Counted from the first letter of the stretch, positions 1-8,726 are shown. The stretch: 14,677 nt of DNA from Chitinophagales bacterium (GCA_013297575.1 JAAFHO010000064.1:1-14677), one strand, 5' to 3'. Translations and numbers: made by a program. The notes: generated from the sequence alone by a model not told the origin.

Positions 1-81
1 ATGTATAATATAGGTATTGTCGGGGACATGGACAACCTAACTAATCAAACGATGTTTAGGACACAACTAACATACATAAAG

Positions 82-705
82 ATGCTTAAAATATTATCAT
101 TTACTTGTTTGCTCGCCATTTTATTGAGTGCCTGTTTTTCAGAAAAAAAAGGGCCGTTGCCGATATTGGGCAACCGCGATATTTCGGCCAATGGCGATAC
201 TGTTTTCCCCAAAGTTCCCGATTTTTTATTTGTGGATCAGGATAGCCAAAAAATCAACAATGCTACTTTTGAAGGAAAGGCATACGTTGCGGATTTTTTC
301 TTTATCCATTGTCCAACGATCTGTCCAAAGGTAAAGGCACAAGCCAAACGGATTTATGATAAATTTGCTGCTGAACCCAATTTGCTTTTACTGTCGCATT
401 CCATTGATACGAAGCACGATACTGTGGCAGCCTTAAAATCATATGCGCAAAGAATTGGGATTGATGCCCAACGTTGGCATTTAGTAACGGGTGATCATGA
501 TGCGATTTATAATATTGCCAATAGTTATTTTAGTGTAGCCAAGGTAAATCCCGATGCTCCAGGTGGTTTTGATCATTCGGGCAGGTTAATTTTGGTGGAC
601 AAGAACCGACATGTCCGCGCATTTTGCGATGGTACGGATGCAGCAGATGTAACGCGTTTTATGGAAGACATAGAAAGACTGTTGGTAGAAATGAAGGGAA
701 AATGA
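82..705 (+). CDS. SCO1/SenC family thioredoxin-fold lipoprotein
   Basis: This is a membrane-anchored copper chaperone or thiol-disulfide reductase of the SCO1/SenC/PrrC family, which in known cases helps assemble the CuA centre of cytochrome c oxidase. The sequence shows the family metal and redox motif FFIHCPTICPK with C77 and C81 (CxxxC), and the distal metal-ligand histidine in GGFDHSG at H165, numbered from the start chosen here. I chose the ATG at 82 because it gives a compact lipoprotein signal (MLKILSFTCLLAILLSAC) with the lipobox cysteine at residue 18. The same frame is open from an ATG at position 1, but that start puts 27 polar residues before the signal. Length from 82 is 207 aa, normal for the family. 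porU starts 150 bp downstream, so co-transcription is possible but not shown. Cytochrome oxidase genes are not in the window, so the exact client is inferred. Confidence 0.88.
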   Translation: MLKILSFTCLLAILLSACFSEKKGPLPILGNRDISANGDTVFPKVPDFLFVDQDSQKINNATFEGKAYVADFFFIHCPTICPKVKAQAKRIYDKFAAEPNLLLLSHSIDTKHDTVAALKSYAQRIGIDAQRWHLVTGDHDAIYNIANSYFSVAKVNPDAPGGFDHSGRLILVDKNRHVRAFCDGTDAADVTRFMEDIERLLVEMKGK

Positions 706-855
706 CCAAAAGTAGCATATCCGCTTTTTTGAGGCAACCGATTTTCAAAATTTGTATTCATTTACCTGACGATCGTTAAAACTCAACCTGCGTTGCTCAA
801 TATCGAATTACGATAGGGTGACGTATTATTACGCGACAATCAAGTCACACACGCC

Positions 856-3800
856 ATGAAAAAATATCTATTATTCGCTTTTTGCGCTATTAGTCTTTGC
901 TTACAAGCACAAAATGCAGCCTTTCAAATTACTCGTACTTTAAAATGGGGTAATACACCAGAAATACTCTCCGCCCCGGGTGGTGAATTATTGGAAGTTT
1001 GGGAATTTAACAATTGTAGCCATTCTAGCCTAGCCCCTACATTACCTTTATTCAATGAGCGTTTCCCACTTAATAGCGCAGCGGACTTGGAAGTTAGCAT
1101 CATCAATGCGACTTGGGAACCTATTACTCTAAAACCTTCGCCAGAAAACGCGATTATTGGCACCGAAATGGTTGCCACAATTGAAATGGAACAAGAACGA
1201 CTGCAGTTTTTTGGGCGTGTTAACCTGCATCCACTCCGCCGTACGGCCTCTGGTGGGTACGAGCGTGCGACGGCATTTACGCTCGAAATGCGCACAAAAC
1301 CATTAAGTACGCCTGCTCCTGTGCTGGTCAAAGAGCGCAATGTGATCAATTCTAAACTGAGTGATGGCGATATTTATAAATTTGGGGTAAGCCAAACCGC
1401 AGTTTATAAACTCACTTATGAGTTTTTGAAAACGAAATTGGGGATTAGTAATTTAGACAATATTGATCCGCGTAAAATACAGATTTTAGGAAATGGAGGG
1501 TTTATGTTACCCGAAAAAAACAACGACGCTCGTCCAGAGGATTTATTGGAAAACGCTGTATTCGTAAGTGGTGAAGAAGATGGTAAATTCAATGCGGGTG
1601 ATTATATTTTGTTGTATGCTGTGGGGCCAACCCCTACCATTATTACCAATCCCGAAACCAACCCTAATTTGACCATCACCACCAATTTATACGACCGTAA
1701 TGCTTGGTATTTTGTCAAAATAGGCAACGACAACGGCAAAAGAATCAATGGCGCTACACCTATTGCCGAAGTTGCCGCAACGGCAGTGTCAAAGCAATTT
1801 GACGATGTAGGCCGTATTGAAGAGGAATCTTATAATTTATTGGCTTGGTCCCCTATCCACCAAGGATCGGGGAAAAACTGGTATGGCGATTTATTTGAGC
1901 AAACCAGAACACGCGAGTACAAACTGAATTTTGCTAATTTGATACAAGAGACCAGTAATGTACGGATGCAATTTGCGGGGCGTTGCGATGACGTGGCTAC
2001 TACGGTACGCCTAACGGCAGAAGGTACTGTATTGTCGGGGAGTATGTCTGGCACAGCCAATGGCAATGGCAACGCGAATATTGCCTCCCTTACAACTGTA
2101 AGCGGCAATTTTGTACCAGATAATGACGAAATAGCATTAAAAGTAGAATACCTCAATGCCTCCAAGCCGAGCCAAGGTTGGCTGGATTTTATAGAAGTAG
2201 ATGTACGCCGTAATTTAGTGATGGCGGATAAAATGATGTCATTCCGCGATTTGCGCAGCCGCCTTAATGCCAGTACCCAATTCCAAATGGGCAGTGTAAA
2301 TACCGCTAATTTTAATTTGTGGGATATTACGGAGTTCAACCAACCGCGTCCTCAAGCCTATACGACATTTGGTGATGGGATTAGTTTTGGTGTCAATACC
2401 GAGAATAAAATTCGGACGTATATGGCATTTTATAACGATGCTAATTTCCCTTTACCCGAGGCTACTATTGGCAAAATAGCCAATCAGAATTTGCACGCCT
2501 TAGAGACGGAAGATATGGTTATTCTTCACCCAGGTGATTTTGCTGCCGATGCAGAACGATTGGCCGAGCACCGTCGTTCTTTTAGCAACCTCAAAGTGGC
2601 CACTGTCGATATTGGCGATGTATATAATGAATTTAGTTCAGGGGCAAAAGACCCAGTGGCTATTCGCGATTTTGCGCGCTTGATGTTTGAGAATAACCCA
2701 CAAGGTTTCCGTTACTTATTGTTGTTTGGAGATGGCTCATTTGATCCTAAAAATAACCTAAAAGCAGATGTAAACAATGATTTTATTGCTGTTTGGGAAA
2801 CCTCCAATTCGTTAGATCCCATTGATGCGCACCCTTCTGACGACTTTTTTGGGTTGCTCAGCCCCGGTGAAGGCCCAGATAACAATGCGGGTTATATCCG
2901 TGGTTCTTTAGAAATTGCTATTGGTCGTATTCCAGCGGGTAACCAAGGAGATGCGCGTGCTGTAGTTGATAAAATTATTGCTTACGATATAAGTCCTGAT
3001 GCATTGGGCGATTGGCACAACCGTTTGATTTATGTAGCCGATGACCAAGAATATAATCATATAGACCAAGCGGAGGTACTTTCGGATCGTTCTTTGGCTA
3101 CTGAAGATTGGTTCAATTCAGATAAAATTTACTTTGATGCTTACCAGCGCGTTGCATCCTCCAGTGAAAAACGTATTCCCGATGCAAAAGCAGCCATCAA
3201 TGCTAATGTATTTAAAGGTGCTTTAACAACCAATTATATCGGGCATGGTGGTCCTAAAGGATGGGGGCAAGAACGAGTAGTTGACATAGCAGATATACAA
3301 GGTTGGGAAAATAAAAACAAGCAAACCCTGTTTATTACAGCCACTTGCTCTTTTGGTGGTTTTGATAATTTTTCTTTTGTTACTGGTGGAGAATTGGCTT
3401 TATTACAGCCCAATGGTGGTGGAATGGGTTTATTTACGACCGTTCGTCCGGTATATATTGGTGCAAATGACGTCTTGACGAATAGTGTTCAACAATATAT
3501 TTTTAAACATGAATCTTATGGTTACCGCACGATCGGCGATATATTAAAAGATGCTAAAAATCTATTAACCAATTCTGTTCAGGATAATGGCCGTCGATTC
3601 CTACTCTTTGGTGATCCGGCACAGAAACTGGCTATGCCGGAATACCGAGTGAGTACCGATTCTATTAATGGTCACTCTATCGTAACAGGCGTGCCAGATA
3701 CTTTAAAATCATTACAGCGTGGCAGCATTAGTGCTTCAGTAACGGATACTGCAGGTAATGTGATTACTAGTTTTAATGGACGTGCCTTTGTTACTATTTT

Positions 3801-4740
3801 TGATAAACCTCAAAAACTACGCACTTTGGCCGAAAATGGTAGCCCTCTGCGCGAATATGATTTGCAACGCAATGTATTGTTCCGCGGTAGCGCAACGGTA
3901 AAAAATGGCAAATTCCGAGTGTCTTTCGTCATTCCGAAAGATATTAATTATGCTTTTGGATTGGGTAAAATTAGTTATTATGCCGAAAATGGAACGCCTA
4001 TTGATGCCGCAGGTGGTGACCGAGCCAATTTGATTATTGGCGGTACTTCGCAGGATGTAAAGGACGATAAACCTCCAGTAGTACAGGCGTTTTTGAATAC
4101 GGATGCTTTTGTTATTGGTGGTATTACGGATAATGACCCTAAGATTTTGATCAAATGTTCTGATGATAATGGCATGAACGTAAGCGGTACTAGCCTCGGC
4201 CATGATTTGACGGCTATATTGGACGATAATGTGACAGCATCTGTTGTTTTGAACCAGTTTTATGAAAGTGCCTTGGATAATCCACGCGAGGGCAAGGCTA
4301 TTTATCCGTTGCGCAACCTTGCTTCGGGTCGTCATACGCTGCGTGTAAAGGGTTGGGATATTGCAAATAACTCGGGTGAGGGTTATACGGAGTTTATTGT
4401 TTCGGAAGACGGGAAGGTTGCATTAGACCATGTATTGAATTACCCAAATCCGTTTACAACAAATACCTCGTTTCAATTTGAGCATAACCTGGCGGGGCAA
4501 ATGATGGATGTACAAATTTCTATCTTTAGTATATCGGGTAAATTGGTCAAAACAATTCAACACAATACAACGCCTGATAATTATCGTATTACTGATATTA
4601 ATTGGGATGGTCGCGACGAATATGGCGATCAATTGGCCAAAGGGGTGTATGTTTATCGCATTAAAGTGCGTGGGACGGATATTTCGGGGCAGCAATTGGT
4701 AGCAGAAAGTGATTATGAAAAATTGGTCATATTGAAGTAA
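856..4740 (+). CDS. porU: Type IX secretion system sortase PorU (C25 gingipain-like peptidase)
   Basis: PorU is the surface sortase of the T9SS. In characterised systems it removes the C-terminal sorting domain of cargo and transfers cargo to an anchor. The 1294-aa product has a signal peptide (MKKYLLFAFCAISLCLQA, cleavage likely before Q19), a long beta-rich N-terminal half, a C25 peptidase domain at roughly residues 553-930, and beta-sandwich modules after it. The catalytic pair is visible: H797 in NYIGHGGPKGWG and C831 in FITATCSFGGFD. Around residue 622 is LLLFGDGSFDPKN, also typical of the family. The last ~100 residues (NYPNPFTTNTSFQFEHN to KLVILK, with NWDGRDEYGDQLAKGVYVYR) are the FlgD-like or type A CTD-like ending usual for PorU. 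It is longer than the P. gingivalis protein but typical of environmental Bacteroidota. porV is not adjacent. A weak AAAATTTG box at 747-754 is the only promoter candidate. Confidence 0.95.
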   Translation: MKKYLLFAFCAISLCLQAQNAAFQITRTLKWGNTPEILSAPGGELLEVWEFNNCSHSSLAPTLPLFNERFPLNSAADLEVSIINATWEPITLKPSPENAIIGTEMVATIEMEQERLQFFGRVNLHPLRRTASGGYERATAFTLEMRTKPLSTPAPVLVKERNVINSKLSDGDIYKFGVSQTAVYKLTYEFLKTKLGISNLDNIDPRKIQILGNGGFMLPEKNNDARPEDLLENAVFVSGEEDGKFNAGDYILLYAVGPTPTIITNPETNPNLTITTNLYDRNAWYFVKIGNDNGKRINGATPIAEVAATAVSKQFDDVGRIEEESYNLLAWSPIHQGSGKNWYGDLFEQTRTREYKLNFANLIQETSNVRMQFAGRCDDVATTVRLTAEGTVLSGSMSGTANGNGNANIASLTTVSGNFVPDNDEIALKVEYLNASKPSQGWLDFIEVDVRRNLVMADKMMSFRDLRSRLNASTQFQMGSVNTANFNLWDITEFNQPRPQAYTTFGDGISFGVNTENKIRTYMAFYNDANFPLPEATIGKIANQNLHALETEDMVILHPGDFAADAERLAEHRRSFSNLKVATVDIGDVYNEFSSGAKDPVAIRDFARLMFENNPQGFRYLLLFGDGSFDPKNNLKADVNNDFIAVWETSNSLDPIDAHPSDDFFGLLSPGEGPDNNAGYIRGSLEIAIGRIPAGNQGDARAVVDKIIAYDISPDALGDWHNRLIYVADDQEYNHIDQAEVLSDRSLATEDWFNSDKIYFDAYQRVASSSEKRIPDAKAAINANVFKGALTTNYIGHGGPKGWGQERVVDIADIQGWENKNKQTLFITATCSFGGFDNFSFVTGGELALLQPNGGGMGLFTTVRPVYIGANDVLTNSVQQYIFKHESYGYRTIGDILKDAKNLLTNSVQDNGRRFLLFGDPAQKLAMPEYRVSTDSINGHSIVTGVPDTLKSLQRGSISASVTDTAGNVITSFNGRAFVTIFDKPQKLRTLAENGSPLREYDLQRNVLFRGSATVKNGKFRVSFVIPKDINYAFGLGKISYYAENGTPIDAAGGDRANLIIGGTSQDVKDDKPPVVQAFLNTDAFVIGGITDNDPKILIKCSDDNGMNVSGTSLGHDLTAILDDNVTASVVLNQFYESALDNPREGKAIYPLRNLASGRHTLRVKGWDIANNSGEGYTEFIVSEDGKVALDHVLNYPNPFTTNTSFQFEHNLAGQMMDVQISIFSISGKLVKTIQHNTTPDNYRITDINWDGRDEYGDQLAKGVYVYRIKVRGTDISGQQLVAESDYEKLVILK

Positions 4741-4758
4741 GAAATGATAAATTGTGAG

Positions 4759-4788
4759 GTATGGGTTGCTGGTTTCAGCAACCCATAC
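4759..4788 (+). terminator. Hairpin terminator between convergent genes
   Basis: A perfect 13-bp stem (4759-4771 with 4776-4788) encloses a 4-nt loop and is followed by a T-rich run to 4796, so it is a good intrinsic terminator for porU on the plus strand. It also lies 7 bp past the stop of the convergent T9SS cargo gene. On that strand the trailing U-tract is weaker, so termination there is possible but less certain. Confidence 0.85.
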
Positions 4789-4794
4789 TTGTTT

Positions 4795-7374
4795 TTAGTG
4801 CATAATCACCAGTTTACGTACCAAATACCCTTTCTTTTCTGAACCAATATGGACGAAATACACGCCATTGGACAACGATTGGGTACTTATTTGATAATTT
4901 GATACGCCATTTTTGATATTTGCTTGATCTATTAATTTTCCGGATAGATCGTATAGTTTTACGCTTAATGGATATACCGATGGTGTATTGAATCGTATTT
5001 CTGCGTAATCGCTTGCTGGGTTGGGTACAATTGTTAGATCTAAATCTAAATAATTGGGAGTCACATTTTGGTTATTGGTCACACATTTTTGAATATCACT
5101 CTCGTTGGTAATAATAGGGAGATTGGTATCAAAATAGATAGCGGCCTTGTTCTTAATAGTGGTTGCATTGGTTACGGGAGATTTTGTGTGTATGCTGAAC
5201 GTAACAAACCCTTTGCTTTTTTCAAGATTTGTGGTAGAATCGGTGAGGTTAATATCATCAAATATCCAAACTAGGGTGCGATCGCCTCGTATATCTAATT
5301 GATAAGGATGGCTACTCAATCCTGGGCGTAAGGTCGTAAGATCGAATACCCCAATTGGTAAAGTATCAATGACCATTACCCTGTATGCAACATCATTTCC
5401 TGTATTTTGGAATTGGATCATATATTCTATCTCCTTTTTTTGTCCGATTGTATTTGCCTCGAAACACTGCGTTTTATTATCCACCCAACCTGTAATGTCA
5501 TTTGGATCATAAGAATTGGTGAGTAACCTGCACAGTTGATCCGACTTTGTATATTGAAAGCTATTGCAATTGGGGGTACCATTTATTACGGCCTCAATAC
5601 AGGCAAGGACACCCAACGACGCACTACAACGAATTGAATCTGAGATGATAAGTGTTTGACATTGTCCGATTTCCAACGCTCCTATTTCAAATACATAACT
5701 ATTACCAACGATGGAATAGGGGCGATTGGCACTCACAAACTTAAATTCTTGTGGAAACGAGAGGCTTGCGTTTACATTTTCGGCTTTTAAACTTCCATCA
5801 TTGCAGATTTCCAATTGATACACGCCTTTATTGCAAACCCTAGAAATATCCCAACCGCTTTTAATCTGGAAAACGGGACAATTATCGGCTGCAGAAAGTG
5901 CAAAATGAAGTGAATCTGGTTTTTGGTAGGGTGCTGATGAGACAAAGGTTTGAATACCTGAGGGAGGACAGGTAATTTGCCAGAAATCGCTGGGTTGGTT
6001 TACTGATGAGGTTGGATATGCCTGTATATTTTGTAAGGTGGTATCTGCAATAAAAGCATATTGCCCATTTGGGTCGGTGAGGGTGTACGCTGGGCCTGTA
6101 TTCAATTGTAATAATTTATTGGGTAGCCCAATATCGTTGGAATCGCGTTTGCAATTGCCGTTTTTGTCATAATAAACGTATCCACTTAAACGGTTTTTAC
6201 AATTATTACCCAATGAATCTGTAATAGCCACTACTGCTTTATAGCCATTATTGATGTATTTTGTTCCAACAAATGCCAAATGGCCATCCGTAAATTCAAT
6301 GATTGAATTTTTACTATTTAAAATCATCTCATTTTTAAACCTGTTTTGCCATTCAATATTACCCGCTGCATCTATTTTAGTAAAGTTGGAGCCGCCTGAG
6401 CAACTGATAAATTTACCATTGTCCGTAGCCAATACATCCATTACTCCTCCTGTGGCATATACTTTTTCTGAAAGTTTAGTACCCGATGGATCTAACCTGT
6501 ACAGCACACTCGACTGGGTTCCGTTAACGCAAGCCCCTGCAGCATTGATCGCAAGTGCAATTGTATTATCGGCATTTTGAAATACGGCTTGACCAACTAA
6601 TGTGTTGAAGCATCCATAGGATCCAAAAAAATCTTTATTCCAAATAATATTGAGATCGGTATCTAGTTTGTATATTAGCGCATTAGCAGGGGGAGAGGAT
6701 CCTTGCTCGGTGTACATACTTATTCCTGACAATAAATAACCTCCATCATTACTACTTTTGATGGCAAATCCGCGACTAAAGCCATAACTAGGATCTAATA
6801 TTGAATAAACCCATTGGGCAATAAAGGGGTTATCGGTTTTCTTTTTTAAGAGTGTACCTTGACTATCTAATTTTAGGACTAATACGCTTCGAACGCTTCC
6901 TACCAAAATACTACCCGCAATTAGAATATTCCCTTGTGCATCTTCGTACATTTGGATCGATTCATAAATTTTGTTGGTTTCGCCAAACTCTTTCTGCCAA
7001 ATGATATTGCCATTGTCATCCAATTTTGTGAGTTGGATTTTGTCGTTTCCATTGCTTATAAAAAGCATGTTTCCATCTTGTGTAGCGAGTAAATCAGCAT
7101 TGACCTCCCTTTCGTTGGGTAAGCCAAATTTCTTGCGCCAAATTTCATTACCTAAGGCATCTACTCGGATCACGGCCATATCGTTGTAGGAGGATGTTGG
7201 GATTTCGGGGGTGGCTATGCTTAACCAGAATCCTGTATTCGGTGAGGCTTCTAGTTGGGTTTTGCCGAATTGGGTGGCGGAGTCATAGTAGTAAAAACTG
7301 GGGTCGCAGTTTTGACTTGTGGCCGTGGTGAGGCTACTTAGGAGAAAGAGGAATACTATGCTGATTTTTTCCAT
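4795..7374 (-). CDS. T9SS-exported protein: beta-propeller-like repeats, DUF7619-like domain, type A sorting tail
   Basis: This is a secreted or surface-anchored protein of unknown role, 859 aa. It starts with a signal peptide (MEKISIVFLFLLSSLTTATS). Residues ~20-390 carry at least six degenerate repeats built around LDxxGNxxWxKxFG, for example VDALGNEIWRKKFG (~68), LDDNGNIIWQKEFG (~118), LDTDLNIIWNKDFFG (~236) and IDAAGNIEWQNRF (~333). This suggests a six-bladed propeller. Residues ~398-450 (YVYYDKNGNCKRDSNDIGLP) look like a Cna-B/SdrD-like module. Residues ~620-760 match the DUF7619 pattern, beginning SYDPND and including IQFQNTGNDVAYRV, SHPYQ and AAIYFDTNLPIITNES. The last ~80 residues (from VPNPASDYAEIRF to GVYFVHIGSEKKGYLVRKLVIM) are a T9SS type A sorting domain. 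It has its own TACATTTG box 47 bp upstream and converges on porU. Adhesion or matrix roles are common for such architectures, but nothing here fixes the ligand. Confidence 0.9.
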   Translation of the reverse strand: MEKISIVFLFLLSSLTTATSQNCDPSFYYYDSATQFGKTQLEASPNTGFWLSIATPEIPTSSYNDMAVIRVDALGNEIWRKKFGLPNEREVNADLLATQDGNMLFISNGNDKIQLTKLDDNGNIIWQKEFGETNKIYESIQMYEDAQGNILIAGSILVGSVRSVLVLKLDSQGTLLKKKTDNPFIAQWVYSILDPSYGFSRGFAIKSSNDGGYLLSGISMYTEQGSSPPANALIYKLDTDLNIIWNKDFFGSYGCFNTLVGQAVFQNADNTIALAINAAGACVNGTQSSVLYRLDPSGTKLSEKVYATGGVMDVLATDNGKFISCSGGSNFTKIDAAGNIEWQNRFKNEMILNSKNSIIEFTDGHLAFVGTKYINNGYKAVVAITDSLGNNCKNRLSGYVYYDKNGNCKRDSNDIGLPNKLLQLNTGPAYTLTDPNGQYAFIADTTLQNIQAYPTSSVNQPSDFWQITCPPSGIQTFVSSAPYQKPDSLHFALSAADNCPVFQIKSGWDISRVCNKGVYQLEICNDGSLKAENVNASLSFPQEFKFVSANRPYSIVGNSYVFEIGALEIGQCQTLIISDSIRCSASLGVLACIEAVINGTPNCNSFQYTKSDQLCRLLTNSYDPNDITGWVDNKTQCFEANTIGQKKEIEYMIQFQNTGNDVAYRVMVIDTLPIGVFDLTTLRPGLSSHPYQLDIRGDRTLVWIFDDINLTDSTTNLEKSKGFVTFSIHTKSPVTNATTIKNKAAIYFDTNLPIITNESDIQKCVTNNQNVTPNYLDLDLTIVPNPASDYAEIRFNTPSVYPLSVKLYDLSGKLIDQANIKNGVSNYQISTQSLSNGVYFVHIGSEKKGYLVRKLVIMH

Positions 7375-7420
7375 TGCTTTATTTTTGTTTGAATATGCTG
7401 AAATTGGGATAATTGGGCAA

Positions 7421-7428
7421 CAAATGTA
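7421..7428 (-). promoter_or_regulatory. Bacteroidota -7 box (TACATTTG) for the T9SS cargo gene
   Basis: Read on the minus strand this is TACATTTG, an exact fit to the Bacteroidota -7 consensus TAnnTTTG. It lies 46 bp upstream of the cargo gene's ATG at 7374, giving a predicted leader of about 40 nt. I see no convincing TTTG at -33, so the call rests on the -7 box and its position. Confidence 0.55.
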
Positions 7429-7461
7429 CTTGTTTATTGAATATGTCTATTATTATTTTTT

Positions 7462-7505
7462 CATAGGGTTGGCACCCTATGCTGGATGTGTCGCCCCGTT
7501 GGGGC
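7462..7505. repeat. REP-like double hairpin
   Basis: There are two adjacent palindromes. CATAGGGT (7462-7469) pairs with ACCCTATG (7474-7481) around the tetraloop TGGC, and GCCCC (7493-7497) pairs with GGGGC (7501-7505) around a 3-nt loop. The layout of a short A/T-edged stem followed by a GCCCC/GGGGC stem resembles intergenic repeats that I recall as scattered in Bacteroidota genomes. It sits upstream of two divergent genes, so it is not a terminator for either. Its multicopy nature is inferred. Confidence 0.5.
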
Positions 7506-7723
7506 TGGGTTTTGTGCTTAGGGTCTTGTGAGGATCTTTTTTTTATTTGGAGACTTTGTTTAAGTGGACGTTGGTTGGATAATTTAGGTTTTTTTGGGGG
7601 GCGGGGATATTTTCAATAATTTCTGAAAGTTAGAAAACATTTTTTATTTTCTTTCGTTTAATAGTTATAAGAACGCCATTTGAACTTTTATACATCATTG
7701 CTTGACGATCAAAAAAAACACCC
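7506..7723. other. Intergenic stretch without a recognisable gene
   Basis: Together with 7375-7505 this forms a 349-bp gap between divergent genes. It is T-rich, with an odd run of T8 followed by G6-C-G4 (about 7588-7606) and a T/A-rich stretch before the next gene. No open frame with coding character and no clear TAnnTTTG box for the downstream membrane gene is visible. Confidence 0.5.
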
Positions 7724-8071
7724 ATGATAACTTATAACTTAATTGCTTATTCTATTTACGGGATCATTACTTACTTGATAACGGTTCGGATTGGTTGGAT
7801 TTGCTATACAAATGGTTATTATTTTATCCATGCCGAAGTACAGGATGAAGCCATCGCAAATAGTATCAATAAAATATTATTGGTGTGCTATTATCTAACC
7901 AATTTAGGGTACATCACCTTGATGATCCGATATTGGAAACGGGTAGAAAATTTTCAAGGACTGGTGGAAAGCCTTAGCCAAAAGATAGCATTGATCGTGC
8001 TTGGATTGGGATGCCTGCATTTTATGAATATGGTAGGCGTTTATTTGCTACGAAAGAGAGTAAAAACTTAG
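7724..8071 (+). CDS. Small multi-helix membrane protein, tandem paralog 1
   Basis: The product is 115 aa and its function is unknown. Three hydrophobic segments are visible: about residues 5-27 (LIAYSIYGIITYLITV), 50-68 (ILLVCYYLTNLGYITLMI) and 90-110 (IALIVLGLGCLHFMNMVGVYLL). A conserved amphipathic stretch, ENFQGLVESLSQKIA (about 77-91), precedes the third helix. The next gene, 98 bp downstream, is a clear paralog with the same spacing of helices and the same QGLVExLSQKI motif at the same position. I recognise this as a family of uncharacterised Bacteroidota membrane proteins without an established name. The ATG at 7724 places the first helix near the N-terminus and no better start lies upstream. 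The two genes may be co-transcribed, as no terminator separates them. Confidence 0.75.
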   Translation: MITYNLIAYSIYGIITYLITVRIGWICYTNGYYFIHAEVQDEAIANSINKILLVCYYLTNLGYITLMIRYWKRVENFQGLVESLSQKIALIVLGLGCLHFMNMVGVYLLRKRVKT

Positions 8072-8169
8072 CCGCTCCCGTTTCAGCCCCAAAAAGTCGT
8101 TTTTTGCTCCAAAACCATTAGCCAAGTTTTAAAGAAAGAAAAAAACTATTAACCCTTAATTTTTATATT

Positions 8170-8559
8170 ATGACCAACAACAATATTATTATCGCTTATT
8201 TTATTTATTTGCCCATCGTATTAGCCCTTACGTGGTATGTTGCTCGTACACTTTTTCAGAATGGCAAAGTTTTTATGTTGGATATTTTTCACGGCAGAGA
8301 AGACATTGCGGTGAGTACTAATAATCTATTTGAAGTAGGTTTTTATTTGCTCAATATAGGTTTTGCTTTGTTTTACCTTCGTATTTGGTACAATATTGAG
8401 CATGTACAAGGATTGGTAGAGGTGCTTAGCCAAAAAATCGGCGGATTTTCTATTTACCTTGGTATCATGCTCTTTTTTAACTTGTATATGTTTTTTAGAG
8501 GCCGGAAAGCCAGTCGGGCAAATACACAGAAAACGCAGCCAATAACCCCCCAATCATAA
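8170..8559 (+). CDS. Small multi-helix membrane protein, tandem paralog 2
   Basis: The product is 129 aa, of unknown function, and collinear with the preceding gene. Shared features are an N-terminal helix (IIIAYFIYLPIVLALTWYVA), an NG turn (TLFQNGKVF), an FYLLNIGFALFYLRIWY second helix matching YYLTNLGYITLMIRYW, and EHVQGLVEVLSQKIGG (about 77-92) before the third helix (YLGIMLFFNLYMFF). It differs by a polar C-terminal tail of about 20 residues rich in K, R, T and Q, likely cytoplasmic. The divergence between the copies is large, so the duplication is not recent. The following inverted-repeat element begins only 4 bp after the stop. Confidence 0.75.
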   Translation: MTNNNIIIAYFIYLPIVLALTWYVARTLFQNGKVFMLDIFHGREDIAVSTNNLFEVGFYLLNIGFALFYLRIWYNIEHVQGLVEVLSQKIGGFSIYLGIMLFFNLYMFFRGRKASRANTQKTQPITPQS

Positions 8560-8563
8560 TGTA

Positions 8564-8721
8564 AGGAATGAAATGATAATAAAGATACAGATTTGGGGAG
8601 ACGATTTTGTCACTATTAAGGCATGAAGAGGGCGTTTAGTGGGGCTAAACAACCGATGAATAACGAAAAGAGGGGCAAAATAAGGCCGCCAAATCTGTAC
8701 CTTTATTATCATCTCATTCCT
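8564..8721. repeat. 158-bp element with 33-bp inverted repeats and an internal hairpin
   Basis: The left arm 8564-8596 and right arm 8689-8721 are inverted copies matching at 31 of 33 positions. They enclose a 92-bp centre that has no open frame but has its own small hairpin (GTTTAG 8634-8639 with CTAAAC 8645-8650, loop TGGGG). Both mismatches are A against C on the plus strand, which become G-U pairs in a minus-strand RNA. A TA dinucleotide flanks each end, compatible with a TA target duplication but too short to prove it. It could be a non-autonomous mobile element (MITE), a structured RNA, or an over-long terminator for the membrane pair. The right arm runs to within 6 bp of the pabB promoter box. 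Confidence 0.8.
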
Positions 8722-8726
8722 AAACG

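Noticed and set aside
778..835. Two small palindromes (TATCG/CGATA and CGTA/TACG) upstream of porU.
   Set aside because: Stems of 4-5 bp are expected by chance in this length and have no link to a known regulator.
3817..4335. Long antisense open frame opposite porU (172 codons), and similar ones at 1830-2339 and 12323-12742.
   Set aside because: They lie wholly opposite strongly supported genes, have no family resemblance and no upstream signals. They are codon shadows.
8564..8721. Integron attC site or retron non-coding RNA.
   Set aside because: The arms lack the attC R-box consensus and spaced extrahelical bases, and no integrase or reverse transcriptase gene is present in the window.
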